64,000 nt of DNA, taken from assembly GCA_018380195.1 (NCBI GenBank), contig JAGZUC010000001.1, forward strand, positions 62,001-126,000, read 5' to 3'. The stretch's first letter is position 1; each line of letters begins with the position of its first letter. Shown piece by piece: positions 24,405 to 34,920 of the stretch. Made by a program: the position numbers and the translations under genes. Under the pieces are notes generated by a model. It worked only from the letters and a program-made list of their open reading frames with translations. It was not told the origin of the DNA and did no database searches. This stretch comes from Collinsella sp. GTDB taxonomy: Bacteria > Actinomycetota > Coriobacteriia > Coriobacteriales > Coriobacteriaceae.

Positions 24405-25619
24405 TTACTGGTAGCGTAGGCACTCCACCGGGTCGAGCTTTGCTGCGCGGCGAGCGGGATAGAAGCCAAAGATTACGCCGATGCCGACCGATACGGCAAA
24501 CGCGCTCAACACTGTCGTAATGGAGAAGCTTGGCGTGATCGTCCCGGTAGCTCCAAACTCGCTCATGATGCCCGAGCTTGCGGCAAAGAACGTGAGTCCC
24601 CATGCCAGCAGATAGCCAATCAGGACACCCAATAGTCCGCCGGTGACGCACAGCGCCGAGGACTCGGCCAAAAACTGCGCGGTGATATCGCGACGACTGG
24701 CGCCCAGAGCACGGCGGATGCCGATCTCGCGGATGCGTTCAGATACGTTGGTGAGCATCATATTCATAATGCCGATACCGCCGACAAGCAGCGAGATGCT
24801 GGCGACAGCACCCATGATGAGCGAGAATGCGCCCATAAAGGAGTTGAGTGCATCGATAGCGCTTTTCATGGATGTCGCCGATACACTGTCGTACTCGTCC
24901 TCCTCCTCGATGCCCTTCATCGCGCGCACCTTGGACTCGATGGTTTTGCAGAGCTCATCCATGTCCGTGCCCTCGGCGGCAAGTGCCGTCACGCTGGGGA
25001 ATGAAGGATTCTCGTCGCCAAACAGTCCGGAGATAGTTTCGCGTGGCATATACAGCGTGAGCGAGCCCATGGAGTCGCTGCCGCCATCAATCACGCCTAC
25101 AATCTGCACCTCGCCGTTGGACACCTTGATGGTTTTCCCCAGCGCATCCTGTTCGTTGCCGTAAAGCTGATCGGCGCCGTTGCGGCTGATGAGCGCCACG
25201 CGCGAGCCTGATTGGGACTCGGCCTGGGAATAGGTGCGCCCCGCAACGAGCTTGCTGGCCCCCACGGCGTCGAGCATGTCGCTATCGACACCCTGTGCCA
25301 TGACGGTATAGCTTTTATCGCCGGTCTTATACTCGGTATACGCGCTGTCGACAATGCCGATCTGCTCTATCTGCGGCACCAGTTTTTGAAGCTTCTCGAT
25401 GTCCGACTCGGTGAGTTCTTGCGACGAATAGATTTGCACCATGCGTGCCGCATTGAGGCCCAGACTGTTGACCAGGCTGTTTTGGATACCGCCGATGAGC
25501 GAAGTCATGGCGATAACCGAGGCGATGCCGATGACAATGCCCAGGATGGTGAGCAGGCTGCGCCCCTTGTTGGCTTCGAGCGAGTGAAGGGCTTCCTGGA
25601 TGAGATCGCGGGCGCTCAT
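24405..25619 (-). CDS. MacB-type ABC transporter permease
   Basis: The 404-residue protein has a first membrane helix (residues 20-45, LLTILGIVIGIASVIAMTSL), a large extracytoplasmic MacB periplasmic core (about 50-270) and three C-terminal helices with the FtsX motif LVGGIGIMNMMLTNVSERIREIGIRR given here in part. Such permeases use mechanotransmission to export peptides, antibiotics or lipoprotein-like substrates. The gene overlaps the ATPase gene by four bases and forms the last member of a membrane-fusion protein, ATPase, permease operon. The substrate is unknown. Confidence 0.92.
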   Translation of the reverse strand: MSARDLIQEALHSLEANKGRSLLTILGIVIGIASVIAMTSLIGGIQNSLVNSLGLNAARMVQIYSSQELTESDIEKLQKLVPQIEQIGIVDSAYTEYKTGDKSYTVMAQGVDSDMLDAVGASKLVAGRTYSQAESQSGSRVALISRNGADQLYGNEQDALGKTIKVSNGEVQIVGVIDGGSDSMGSLTLYMPRETISGLFGDENPSFPSVTALAAEGTDMDELCKTIESKVRAMKGIEEEDEYDSVSATSMKSAIDALNSFMGAFSLIMGAVASISLLVGGIGIMNMMLTNVSERIREIGIRRALGASRRDITAQFLAESSALCVTGGLLGVLIGYLLAWGLTFFAASSGIMSEFGATGTITPSFSITTVLSAFAVSVGIGVIFGFYPARRAAKLDPVECLRYQ

Positions 25620-26389
25620 GCCACCACTCCTTTCGGCGGGTTGGTGGAGGCGGAAATCATGGGCAGGCTATCTACGGCGCTGCGCAGGGTCCGCGGTGCA
25701 TGTGGAATATACGCGCCGTCGTGAATGCGACCGTCGCGGATGGTCATGGCACGGTCGGCCTCGGCGGCGATGCCGGGGTCGTGTGTGATAAGCACGATGG
25801 TTTTGCCGCGCTTCTGGAGCTTATGGAAGGTCTCCATCACAAGCGCTCCGGTAGCGGAGTCCAGGTTTCCCGTCGGCTCGTCGGCCAGAATGATGGGCGG
25901 GTCATTGACGAGGGCGCGCGCGATTGCGACGCGCTGCATCTGGCCGCCCGAGAGCTCGGATATGCGGTGGTCCCAGTGGTCGACGGGCAGCGTGACGGCC
26001 TGCAGCGCGTGCACGGCGCGCATTTCACGCTGGCTACGGGGCACATTGGTGTAGGCCAGCGGCAGCATGACGTTTTCGATAACCGACAGGCGCGGCAGCA
26101 GGTTGAAGCTCTGAAAGACAAAGCCAATGCTCAGGGCGCGAACTTCGGTGAGCTCGTCATCATCGAGCTCGGCCACGTTGAGCCCTTGCAGGTAGTAGTC
26201 GCCCGCCGTCGGCTTATCCAGACAGCCTAGGATGTTCATGAGCGTTGATTTGCCCGAACCCGAGGGGCCAGTGATAGCGACGAATTCGCCGGGATTTACC
26301 GCCAGGCTCACGTTATGCAGAATATGGGCGCAGCCGGCCTCGCTCTCAAAAATGCGGTGCACGTTGCGGATGTCGATGACGGGACGCAT
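25616..26389 (-). CDS. MacB/LolD-type ABC transporter ATPase
   Basis: A 257-residue ATPase with Walker A GPSGSGKSTLMNILGCLDKP, Q-loop FVFQSFNLLPRLSV, signature LSGGQMQRVAIARAL, Walker B IILADEPTGNLDS and switch His in LITHDPGIA. The sequence LGCLDKPTAGDYYL is characteristic of the MacB/LolD class. The last 30 residues are an extra, non-conserved tail. Its ATG overlaps the stop of the fusion-protein gene (TAATG) and its TGA overlaps the permease ATG. Confidence 0.94.
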   Translation of the reverse strand: MRPVIDIRNVHRIFESEAGCAHILHNVSLAVNPGEFVAITGPSGSGKSTLMNILGCLDKPTAGDYYLQGLNVAELDDDELTEVRALSIGFVFQSFNLLPRLSVIENVMLPLAYTNVPRSQREMRAVHALQAVTLPVDHWDHRISELSGGQMQRVAIARALVNDPPIILADEPTGNLDSATGALVMETFHKLQKRGKTIVLITHDPGIAAEADRAMTIRDGRIHDGAYIPHAPRTLRSAVDSLPMISASTNPPKGVVA

Positions 26390-27825
26390 TACATGCCCTC
26401 GTCGGCAGACGTGCTGCCCGAATCCGCGCTGTAGCCGCCGTCAGCCGTTGCGTCCGCTCCGGTGTCCATGACGAGGGTGTCGCCATCGCGCAGCTTGGTA
26501 ACCGGCACGTTGGGGTTGATCTCGTTGTCCTGGTCGTCGCGCTTGACCTGTGTCTTGCCGACTACGGCTTCGTTGTCGTTTTGCGTCACGACGGTCACCT
26601 TCACGCGATGGGTTTGCTTGCCCTCGTCATCGGTTGCCACGTTGACGTAATAGTGTTCGCCGTCTTCGGTCATGAGCGCCATCGTCGGCACCATCACCAC
26701 GTCGTCGAGCTGCTCGGTCACCACCGATACCTCGGCCGTCATGCCCGGCTTCAGGCGCGCGTCGGGCGACTCGATGAGGATGTCGACGTTAAAGGTTACG
26801 CTGCCGCCGCCACCGTTGGCGGCGTCGGAGTTTGCCACCGACGCGATAGCCGTGACGGTGCCCTGGCTCACGATATCGGGAAACGCGGGATACGTGACGT
26901 TGGCGCTCTGCCCAACGGCGATCTTGGCGATGTCCTTTTCGCCCACCTGCACGGTCACCTTCATTTTGGACAGGTCGGCGATCTGCATGCACTGCTTTCC
27001 GCCGCTCGTGTCGCTTTCGCCCATGATCATGCCGCCTGTTACCGTGGCGCCCACCTTGGCGTTGAGCTCCACGATGCTACCCGAGCTCGGGGCCGTGACC
27101 GTACGGCTGGCTGCCTTGGCGTTCGCCTGATCGAGGTTTGCCTGGGCCGATGCGAGGCTGCGCTGTGCGGCCGATACGGCGTTTGTGTCCGCTGATGCGG
27201 CGGTGATGCCAGCTGCTGCGGAAGCTCCATCATCGTCCGTCGTTGGGGTGGCCTGCGCAGCGGCTGCGGCTTTCTGTGCGTTGGCGAGGTCTTCTTGAGC
27301 GGCTGCAACTGCACGCTGCGCCTCGGCAACGTTGCGATCGAGCTCGTCGTTTTTAATGGTCATAAGTACGTCGCCCTCGTTGACGGATTGGCCTGCCTGC
27401 ACGTTGATTGAATCGACCGTTCCGTCGACAGAAGGGGAGACCACTGAGGACGAAATGGGTTTGAGCTGGCCTTTCGCCTCGACCGTTGTGGTAAACGTGC
27501 CCTCGGTCGCCATGTCGGTCACAGGATCGCTAGCGCCCTGTGGCTGCGCATTGATAACAAGGGTTGCGACAATGGCAGTGAGCGCGATGGCACCCACGAC
27601 GCCGGCGGCAATACCGCGACGAATCAGCTTTTTGCGTCGACGTTCGGCACGCTTTGCCTTGAGCTTGGCATATGCCTCTTCATCGGAAATCTCGGCCGTA
27701 TCGTTCGTGCGTCCGCTCTGCTTGTCGGCATGTACGTTTGTAATCAGAGGAATCGTTTCGGTGGCACCTTCGGGCGCGCGCTCGGTATCATCTGGGCCCG
27801 GGGTGATCGTGGGGACATTCGGCAT
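26389..27825 (-). CDS. MacA/HlyD-like membrane fusion protein
   Basis: The 478-residue protein links the MacB-type transporter to the cell envelope. A cytoplasmic N-terminus of about 70 residues ending in KAKRAERRRKKLIRRG precedes one transmembrane helix. A biotinyl-lipoyl-like half (VDGTVDSINVQAGQSVNEGD), a coiled-coil hairpin with many Ala and Gln residues (about 165-235), the matching half (APSSGSIVELNAKVGATV) and beta-barrel domains follow. The C-terminal 20 residues are Ser/Gly/Asp-rich. Start ATG at 27825 has AAAGGAG eight bases upstream; a start at 27888 is less likely. Confidence 0.9.
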   Translation of the reverse strand: MPNVPTITPGPDDTERAPEGATETIPLITNVHADKQSGRTNDTAEISDEEAYAKLKAKRAERRRKKLIRRGIAAGVVGAIALTAIVATLVINAQPQGASDPVTDMATEGTFTTTVEAKGQLKPISSSVVSPSVDGTVDSINVQAGQSVNEGDVLMTIKNDELDRNVAEAQRAVAAAQEDLANAQKAAAAAQATPTTDDDGASAAAGITAASADTNAVSAAQRSLASAQANLDQANAKAASRTVTAPSSGSIVELNAKVGATVTGGMIMGESDTSGGKQCMQIADLSKMKVTVQVGEKDIAKIAVGQSANVTYPAFPDIVSQGTVTAIASVANSDAANGGGGSVTFNVDILIESPDARLKPGMTAEVSVVTEQLDDVVMVPTMALMTEDGEHYYVNVATDDEGKQTHRVKVTVVTQNDNEAVVGKTQVKRDDQDNEINPNVPVTKLRDGDTLVMDTGADATADGGYSADSGSTSADEGM

Positions 27826-27860
27826 AGCGTCTCCTTTATAGAAAGAACCTCGATAATTAT

Positions 27861-27892
27861 ATGCGCCCACCGGTTGGGGCGGGCGCATAGGA
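27861..27892 (-). terminator. Hairpin after the L,D-transpeptidase gene
   Basis: Arms ATGCGCCC and GGGCGCAT enclose a 12-base loop. On the minus strand the hairpin lies 65 bases past the L,D-transpeptidase stop and is followed by AT-rich sequence without a full T tract. It could end that transcript before the efflux operon begins. Confidence 0.55.
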
Positions 27893-27957
27893 CGGTTTCT
27901 TTCGGAACTGTTAGATTGGTCGCAGCGGTTCCACGTTGTAGGAATGCTCGCGTTGCA

Positions 27958-29691
27958 CTACGAGTGGACAACCACGCACAGGCCGACTTTGATGCAATCG
28001 TGCAGTGCCTTGGCGTCGGCCAGGCGCAGGTTGATGCAACCGTGGCTGCCGCACCACTTGTACGACTCGGCGTTATCGAAGCTCTTGTCGTTTTGCCAGG
28101 TGGCGTCGTGGAAGCCGATCATGTTGCCCTCAAACGGCATCCAGTAGCTCACCGGGCTCTCATATTTGGGTTTACCGGTCTCGGGGTCCTTGGCTCCGAT
28201 CAGGGTGCTGCCGCCGTCGTTGCTGTTGATTTGCCACACACCCTCGGGGGTGGCGTCTTCGCCCGGTTTGCCGGAAATAAAGTTGGCCTCCCACACGATA
28301 TTGCCGCTCTCGTCATAGTAGCGCGCGTGCTGCTCGGACAGGTCGACGTCGATGTATGCCTTCCAGTCGGGCTCTCCCTTTGCGGTAAAGGTGTCGGCCT
28401 TCTGGGAGTACTTGATCTCGATCTCGCCGGTCTGCTTGTTGTTAATGGCGTCCTCGACCTGCTTGGCGAGCGAGCTGCTGTCGATGGACCAACCAAAGTC
28501 GCCGCCTTCGACGGCGCACTGCTTGCCATCGGCGCGCGTCCACCAACGAGTGGAGCCCACGGTATTAAAGCCGTTGGCGAGTTCGGCTGCCCAGCTGCTG
28601 ATCTGCGACGTATCGAGCGTGGGGTTGGCCGGATCGGCAAAGCTGATCCACTGCAACACGGAGCTGCCATCAACCTTACCGGCATCCTCGCCGTTGAGCT
28701 TGAGGGTCACGTTGACGCCCAGGAAGTTGTTGGCGGCATCGCATGCGGCCTGAATCTGATCATCGGTCAGCGTTCCATTGAGTGGCTCATAGGCATCGTT
28801 GCCGAGCTTGGAAAGATCTACGGTCTCGGCCAGCGAGGCGAGCTCGAGCTCGGCATATTTAATGACATGCTCGCGGTTGAGTTTTTCGTTGGAGCGCGCC
28901 TTCTCGACGGTAAACTTGCCCGCTTGCTCGTCATAGGAGCTATTGGCCTCGAACGTGCCCGAACGTCCTTCGCTAAACTCGTCGATGGCGGCGCCCAGAT
29001 CCTTCTCAAACTTCTTTTGGTCAAAGGTGTCGGAAAGCATGGACAGGTCGACGTCTTGATCAAGATCGACTTCGTTGGAGGTAGCAGTTGTTTTGGTCTT
29101 GCCGCTTAAGGATTCCACAAGGCGGACCGGCCAAATAAAGGCTTCGTTGTGGTTGATGATTTCTTTTGCAGCAGCTTCACCGTCGACGATGGGTTCATCG
29201 GACTCGGGCTGATAGGTCCAGCTAAAGTCATCGCCTGTCACGGTGAGCTTATAGTGCTTCCAAGCCGAGTTGACCTTGGTGGCGGCAGACGAAGCGTTGG
29301 AGAACGAGACATCGACGCCGGCGATGGTGGTGTTGGGGTAGGCTACCTGCGAAAATGCTACGACGCCTACGATATAGACAATGACGATTAGACTCAGGAC
29401 GACAAAGAGCGTCGTCTTTTTGCCCGACTTATTGTTGCCGGCGGGTTTGCGCGCGGGGCCACGATCGCCTCGAGCGTGCGTGGGGGGCTGCTTGGGCGCA
29501 TTGCCGTTTGCCTGGCGCTGCTGACGTTGTTGACGCTGCTGTCGCTGTTGGTTCGGGCGTTGGGAAGCGTTTGCTGCACTACGCTGCTGACCGTGGCTCG
29601 GCGCGATAGGACGCGGCGACTGAACGCCGCCGGTGTGCCTGCTCGGCTGCTGCGGATCGGGAATCAGTTGAGTTCGATCGTTTTGCGACAT
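27958..29691 (-). CDS. L,D-transpeptidase (YkuD) with peptidoglycan-binding-like domains
   Basis: This 577-residue cell-wall enzyme makes 3-3 peptidoglycan cross-links or anchors proteins. It has a cytoplasmic N-terminal region of about 100 residues rich in Gln, Arg and Pro with tandem QQR repeats, one transmembrane helix (TTLFVVLSLIVIVYIVGVVA), two putative substrate-binding domains of the type found before YkuD (about 125-440), and the catalytic YkuD domain (445-577) with FHDATWQN and the active-site SHGCINLR. Two ATG codons lie three codons apart. The second (29691) has the better distance from GAAGGA. Confidence 0.93.
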   Translation of the reverse strand: MSQNDRTQLIPDPQQPSRHTGGVQSPRPIAPSHGQQRSAANASQRPNQQRQQRQQRQQRQANGNAPKQPPTHARGDRGPARKPAGNNKSGKKTTLFVVLSLIVIVYIVGVVAFSQVAYPNTTIAGVDVSFSNASSAATKVNSAWKHYKLTVTGDDFSWTYQPESDEPIVDGEAAAKEIINHNEAFIWPVRLVESLSGKTKTTATSNEVDLDQDVDLSMLSDTFDQKKFEKDLGAAIDEFSEGRSGTFEANSSYDEQAGKFTVEKARSNEKLNREHVIKYAELELASLAETVDLSKLGNDAYEPLNGTLTDDQIQAACDAANNFLGVNVTLKLNGEDAGKVDGSSVLQWISFADPANPTLDTSQISSWAAELANGFNTVGSTRWWTRADGKQCAVEGGDFGWSIDSSSLAKQVEDAINNKQTGEIEIKYSQKADTFTAKGEPDWKAYIDVDLSEQHARYYDESGNIVWEANFISGKPGEDATPEGVWQINSNDGGSTLIGAKDPETGKPKYESPVSYWMPFEGNMIGFHDATWQNDKSFDNAESYKWCGSHGCINLRLADAKALHDCIKVGLCVVVHS

Positions 29692-29796
29692 CGTATGCAT
29701 ATCCTTCGATTTTCGCCTTGCGGTTCATCGTGTTTTTACTGGGCTTGCATTATAGCGATTGCCCTGCTGTTTGTGGTACGGAAACGGTGGCATTCA

Positions 29797-29825
29797 AAAG
29801 AGGTGGGACATTTGTCCCACCTTTG
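29797..29825 (-). terminator. Rho-independent terminator of the serine dehydratase gene
   Basis: Perfect arms AGGTGGGAC and GTCCCACCT with a four-base loop, followed on the minus strand by CTTTTG, lie 16 bases past the stop codon. Confidence 0.8.
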
Positions 29826-29840
29826 AGTCGTTCTTTGCCG

Positions 29841-31448
29841 CTATCCGCACACACCGCATTTTGCACAGGCCGAAAGTGCGGCCGGAGCCTGCGCGATGCC
29901 ACCCTTTGCCGTCTCGCGCAGCGTGGCCGGTAAAGCGTGGCCCACCGAGAGCATGACGTGTGCCATCTGGTCAAACGGTACCAGGCTCTTAATGCCGGCG
30001 AGGGCGAGTTGTGCCGAGCTAAAGGCCGCAGCCACGCCGATGGCGTTACGGTTTTGGCAGGGCACCTCCACGAGGCCGCCTGCAGGATCGCAGACCAGGC
30101 CCAGCAGGTTGCTCAGCGCGATGGAACTGGCGTCGAGCGCCTGCTCGGGCGTGCCGCCGAGCATCTGCACCAGTGCGGCGGCTGCCATGGCGGCGGCGCT
30201 TCCCACCTCGGCTTGGCAGCCGCCCTCGGCGCCGGCAACGCAGGCGCTTGTGGTGAGGTTGAGGCCGATGGCGGCTGCGCAGTAGAGCGCGTCCATGACT
30301 TGCTCGTCGTCGAGCTGCAGGCGATCGGCAAGCGCCAGCACGCAGCCGGGCACAACACCCGCGGACCCTGCCGTGGGGGCGGCGACAATCACGCCCATGG
30401 TAGCGGAGCGCTCGAGCACGGCCATGGCGCGGGCAACGGCGTCGGTCTGGACGGCGCCCATCAGGCTTATGCTCAGATCGTTTCGGCTGGTGGCATCGAC
30501 AAGCTTTGCCTCGCCGCCGATGAGGCCGCCGAGCGAGCGCTGTGGATTGGAAATGGGGGCTGTGGTCTCTTCGCGCATGACGTCGAGTACGCGGCGCATG
30601 GCGGCGACGGCGTGGGCCTCGCCGGTCAGACGCGCCTCACGAACGGCCATGACGGCGCCGATGCTGAGCCCCATTTCCTCGCACGCATCGAGCAGCTGCT
30701 CGCCGTCGTCGAAGATTTCCTTGGCCGAGACGCCGGGAGAGAGCGACGAGGCAGAACCGGGGAGCTCGATAAAGGTCGCGTAATCGACATTGTCGAGCTT
30801 GCGCAGCATGGGGACGACGGTGTCGTCGGGCGCGCCGTCGGTCTCAAAGACGGAGTAGGCCTGGCCGCCCACTTCGGTGCGGTAGGTGCGGCAGAAGGCG
30901 ATGTTTACGTGGGCGTAGGCGAGCAGGTTGGTGAGCGCGGCGAGCACGCCGGGGACGTCCTTGTGCGCCACGAAGAGCGTGGAATACATGCCTGAGATGT
31001 CGACGCCGACGCCGTTAATGCGGCTGATGCGCATCTTGCCGCCGCCCAGGCTCTCGCCGCGGACCTGTGCCGTGGCGCCCGTGTCGTCGACCATTTCGAT
31101 GTCGACGGTGTTGGGGTGGATGGAGGCGTCGTCGCCCTTGATGTCAAAGTGATATTCGAGGCCCTGCTCGCGTGCGAGGTCGAAGGCCTGCTTGATGTTC
31201 TCGTCATCGGTGTCGAGGCCCAGAATGCCCGCGACGAGAGCGCGGTCGGTGCCGTGGCCGCGGTAGGTGTGGGCGAAGGAGTTCCACAGGCCAAAGGTGA
31301 CTTTGGTGATGCGGCCTTCCAGCAGGCTGGCGGCAACTTGTGCGCAGCGCAGGGCGCCGGCGGTGTGCGATGAGCTGGGGCCGACCATGACGGGGCCCAA
31401 GATCTCGAATGCCGAGGTCGTAGCTAGTGTTTGTGGCTTGCCTGCCAT
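29841..31448 (-). CDS. sdaA: L-serine ammonia-lyase, single-chain iron-sulfur type
   Basis: The 535-residue enzyme deaminates L-serine to pyruvate. The N-terminal beta domain (residues 8-165) includes LGPVMVGPSSSHTAGALRCA, and an ACT-like region follows (about 150-225). The alpha domain has the 4Fe-4S cysteines in TTSACVAGAEGGCQAEVGSA and VCDPAGGLVEVPCQNRNA. The protein ends with CAKCGVCG, supplying the final cysteine often seen in this family. Firmicutes usually split this into two subunits; here it is fused. The ATG at 31448 has CAGGAG upstream. The long upstream frame to 31565 runs into a palindrome and is not expected to be translated. Confidence 0.94.
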   Translation of the reverse strand: MAGKPQTLATTSAFEILGPVMVGPSSSHTAGALRCAQVAASLLEGRITKVTFGLWNSFAHTYRGHGTDRALVAGILGLDTDDENIKQAFDLAREQGLEYHFDIKGDDASIHPNTVDIEMVDDTGATAQVRGESLGGGKMRISRINGVGVDISGMYSTLFVAHKDVPGVLAALTNLLAYAHVNIAFCRTYRTEVGGQAYSVFETDGAPDDTVVPMLRKLDNVDYATFIELPGSASSLSPGVSAKEIFDDGEQLLDACEEMGLSIGAVMAVREARLTGEAHAVAAMRRVLDVMREETTAPISNPQRSLGGLIGGEAKLVDATSRNDLSISLMGAVQTDAVARAMAVLERSATMGVIVAAPTAGSAGVVPGCVLALADRLQLDDEQVMDALYCAAAIGLNLTTSACVAGAEGGCQAEVGSAAAMAAAALVQMLGGTPEQALDASSIALSNLLGLVCDPAGGLVEVPCQNRNAIGVAAAFSSAQLALAGIKSLVPFDQMAHVMLSVGHALPATLRETAKGGIAQAPAALSACAKCGVCG

Positions 31449-31503
31449 ATGCGCTCCTGTTCTATCCCATCGTCCCGAGGGGCGGGGCATACTCTGTCCC
31501 GCC

Positions 31504-31624
31504 GTTCCGAGGGCTTTAGTATTTGGTCGCCTGCTCGGACAGTCCTGCTCGCACGGAGGCCACATTAAGTGGCCTCCGGCTCGTGCGGAACTCGCGATCG
31601 ACCAAATACTAAAGCCCTCGGAAC
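31504..31624. repeat. Nested long palindrome upstream of sdaA
   Basis: Outer perfect arms of 26 bases (31504-31529 and 31599-31624) surround an inner perfect 10-base stem CGGAGGCCAC/GTGGCCTCCG (31554-31563 and 31569-31578). Together they span 121 bases between metK and sdaA, in the 343-base gap 31449-31791. No coding sequence is evident in this gap, which otherwise holds only the metK terminator. Confidence 0.8.
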
Positions 31625-31712
31625 TTAGGATACATGGTTGGAGTCGCTCTGCTGCGAAATTTATCGGCCTATGACCTATTCCATGTCCCAGGTCGGCTCA
31701 TCTTCACCATCT

Positions 31713-31754
31713 TTAAATAAAAAAGAAGTACCGGTTGGAGCCGGTACTTCTTTT
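31713..31754 (-). terminator. Rho-independent terminator of metK
   Basis: Perfect 14-base arms (31721-31734 and 31741-31754, loop TTGGAG) are followed on the minus strand by a T-rich run, 37 bases after the metK stop. Confidence 0.9.
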
Positions 31755-31791
31755 GGTGCGTTGTTTCTTGGCTGTAGCTTTTGCCGTTAGC

Positions 31792-33072
<1,281 letters not shown>

Positions 33073-33094
33073 GATTGTCCTTTCAAAAACGTGT

Positions 33095-33121
33095 CCCGGC
33101 GACCGTTACCATTCCGCCGGG
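33095..33121 (-). promoter_or_regulatory. Hairpin in the metK leader
   Basis: CCCGGCG (33115-33121 read on the minus strand) pairs with CGCCGGG (33095-33101) around a 13-base loop, 20-odd bases before the metK start. It could affect translation. It does not show the blocks of a SAM-I riboswitch. Confidence 0.4.
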
Positions 33122-33177
33122 CTCTCTATGCAAGGGCACATCATAGCGCGTAAATCAAACATTCACACCCTTTCCGC

Positions 33178-33275
33178 ACCTACTCATTGGGGACAGACTT
33201 AAATGACCAGCCTTACCTAAGTGCCGACAGGTTGCCCAAAGACTGGTCATTTAAGTCTGTCCCCAATGAGTAGGT
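33178..33275. repeat. Perfect inverted repeat with 33-base arms between metK and gltX
   Basis: Arms 33178-33210 and 33243-33275 are exact reverse complements with a 32-base loop. The arm includes TTGGGGACAGACTTAAATGA. The element lies between two divergently transcribed genes, so it is not a terminator for either. Its GGGGACAGACTTAAAT core recalls palindromes linked to REP-associated Y1 transposases in other bacteria. Confidence 0.9.
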
Positions 33276-33355
33276 CGGTGCCCTTTGTGCGGAGGTTGCT
33301 TTGATGCTTTATACTTATGCGGTTAGACATCCATCCTGCAATCGAGGAGATTTCC

Positions 33356-34831
33356 ATGGCATCAGACGTTCGCGTCCGCTTTGCACCCTCACCGACGGGC
33401 AAGCTGCACATCGGCGGCGCCCGCACCGCTATCTATAACTGGGCTTTCGCCCGCGCAAACGGCGGCACGTTCATCCTGCGCATCGACGACACCGACCCCA
33501 CCCGCTCCACCGACGAGAACACGCAGATCATCCTGCGCGCCATGCGTTGGCTGGGCCTGGACTGGGACGAGGGTCCCGAGGTGGGCGGCGACTTTGGCCC
33601 CTACGCCCAGACCGAGCGCCTGGACCTGTACATGCAGGCCGCCCAGAAGCTTTGGGACGAGGGCAAGGCCTATCCCTGCTTCTGCACCAAGGAGCAGCTC
33701 GACGCCGACCGCAAGGCCGCGCAGGAGCGCAAGGACCCCTTCCAGGGCTATCAGCGCCGTTGCCGCGATCTTGATCCCGAGGAGGCCCGCCGCCGCATCG
33801 AGGCCGGCGAGTCCTACGTCCTGCGTATCAAGGTGCCCGAGGACCGCGGCGACGTCGTCATCCACGACGCCGTCCACGGCGAGGTGACCTTCGACGCCAA
33901 GGAGCTCGACGACTTTGTCATCTTCCGTTCCGACGGCACGCCCACGTACAACTTCGCGACCGTCGTCGACGACGCCATGATGAAGATCACCCACGTCATC
34001 CGCGGCGACGACCACTTGTCCAACACCCCGCGTCAGGTCATGGTCTACGAGGCTCTCGGCGCGCCCGTGCCCACGTTCGCCCACATCTCCATGATCCTGG
34101 GCGCCGACGGCAAGAAGCTCTCCAAGCGCCACGGCGCCACCTCGGTGGAGGAGTACCGCGACGCCGGTTACCTGTCCGACGCCTTCGTCAACTATCTGGC
34201 GCTGCTCGGCTGGTCGCTCGACGGCGAGACCACGATCATCCCGCGCGATGTCCTGGCCAGCAAGTTCTCGCTCGACCGCATCTCCAAGAACCCCGCGACC
34301 TTCGACCCCAAGAAGCTCGATTGGGTCAATGCCGAGTACATCAACGGCATGTCCGATGCTCAGTTTGCCGACGAGATCATGGTCCCAGAGCTGCACGAGG
34401 CGGGTCTCATCGAGGGTAATGTCGAGTACGGCGAGGATTGGATCGACGCGCTTGCCGCCATTGTCAAGCCGCGCACCAAGATGCCGGCCGACGCCGTGAC
34501 CGTCGCCGCTCCCATCTTTGCTACGGTCGAGACGCTCGAGTATGACGAGAAGTCCGTCAACAAGGGCCTGGCCAAGGACGGCATGGGCGCCATTCTTGAT
34601 GCCGCCAAGGCCGCGCTCGAGGGCGTGGACGAGTGGACGGCCGCCAACATCGATGCCGCGCTTGAGCCGCTCCCCGAGCAGATGGACCTCAAGAAGCGCG
34701 TGGTGTTCCAGGCCGTGCGCGTCGCCGTCTGCGGCAACATGGTGAGCCCTCCGCTGGGCGAGACCATGGCGCTCGTCGGCCGCGACGATTGCCTGGCGCG
34801 TATCGACCGCGCCCGCACGATGGCGCTGTAA
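33356..34831 (+). CDS. gltX: Glutamyl-tRNA synthetase
   Basis: The 491-residue class I synthetase charges tRNA-Glu. The N-terminal catalytic domain opens with RFAPSPTGKLHIGGARTA, where HIGG is the HIGH motif. It has LRIDDTDPTRS, a zinc-type Cys pair near YPCFCTKEQL, and KLSKRHGATS as the KMSKS motif. The C-terminal helical part is anticodon-binding. The ATG at 33356 has CGAGGAGA upstream; the in-frame start at 33317 lacks a ribosome site. A terminator follows. Confidence 0.97.
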   Translation: MASDVRVRFAPSPTGKLHIGGARTAIYNWAFARANGGTFILRIDDTDPTRSTDENTQIILRAMRWLGLDWDEGPEVGGDFGPYAQTERLDLYMQAAQKLWDEGKAYPCFCTKEQLDADRKAAQERKDPFQGYQRRCRDLDPEEARRRIEAGESYVLRIKVPEDRGDVVIHDAVHGEVTFDAKELDDFVIFRSDGTPTYNFATVVDDAMMKITHVIRGDDHLSNTPRQVMVYEALGAPVPTFAHISMILGADGKKLSKRHGATSVEEYRDAGYLSDAFVNYLALLGWSLDGETTIIPRDVLASKFSLDRISKNPATFDPKKLDWVNAEYINGMSDAQFADEIMVPELHEAGLIEGNVEYGEDWIDALAAIVKPRTKMPADAVTVAAPIFATVETLEYDEKSVNKGLAKDGMGAILDAAKAALEGVDEWTAANIDAALEPLPEQMDLKKRVVFQAVRVAVCGNMVSPPLGETMALVGRDDCLARIDRARTMAL

Positions 34832-34854
34832 CAGTCGCGCAAACGCATGTATCC

Positions 34855-34888
34855 GAGCCCCGCTCACCACGAGTGGGGCTCTTGTTTC
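34855..34888 (+). terminator. Terminator after gltX
   Basis: Arms GAGCCCC-CTC and GAG-GGGGCTC with loop ACCAC are followed by TTGTTTC, 24 bases after the gltX stop. Confidence 0.8.
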
Positions 34889-34920
34889 TAAAGACGTATG
34901 GGGTGGGAGGTACAGAGACC

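Noticed and set aside
27730..29109. 459-codon open frame antisense to the L,D-transpeptidase
   Set aside because: No recognisable motifs and no ribosome site; the minus-strand gene is clearly real.
33073..33177. SAM riboswitch in the metK leader
   Set aside because: A hairpin exists but the conserved SAM-I or SAM-II elements are not visible.
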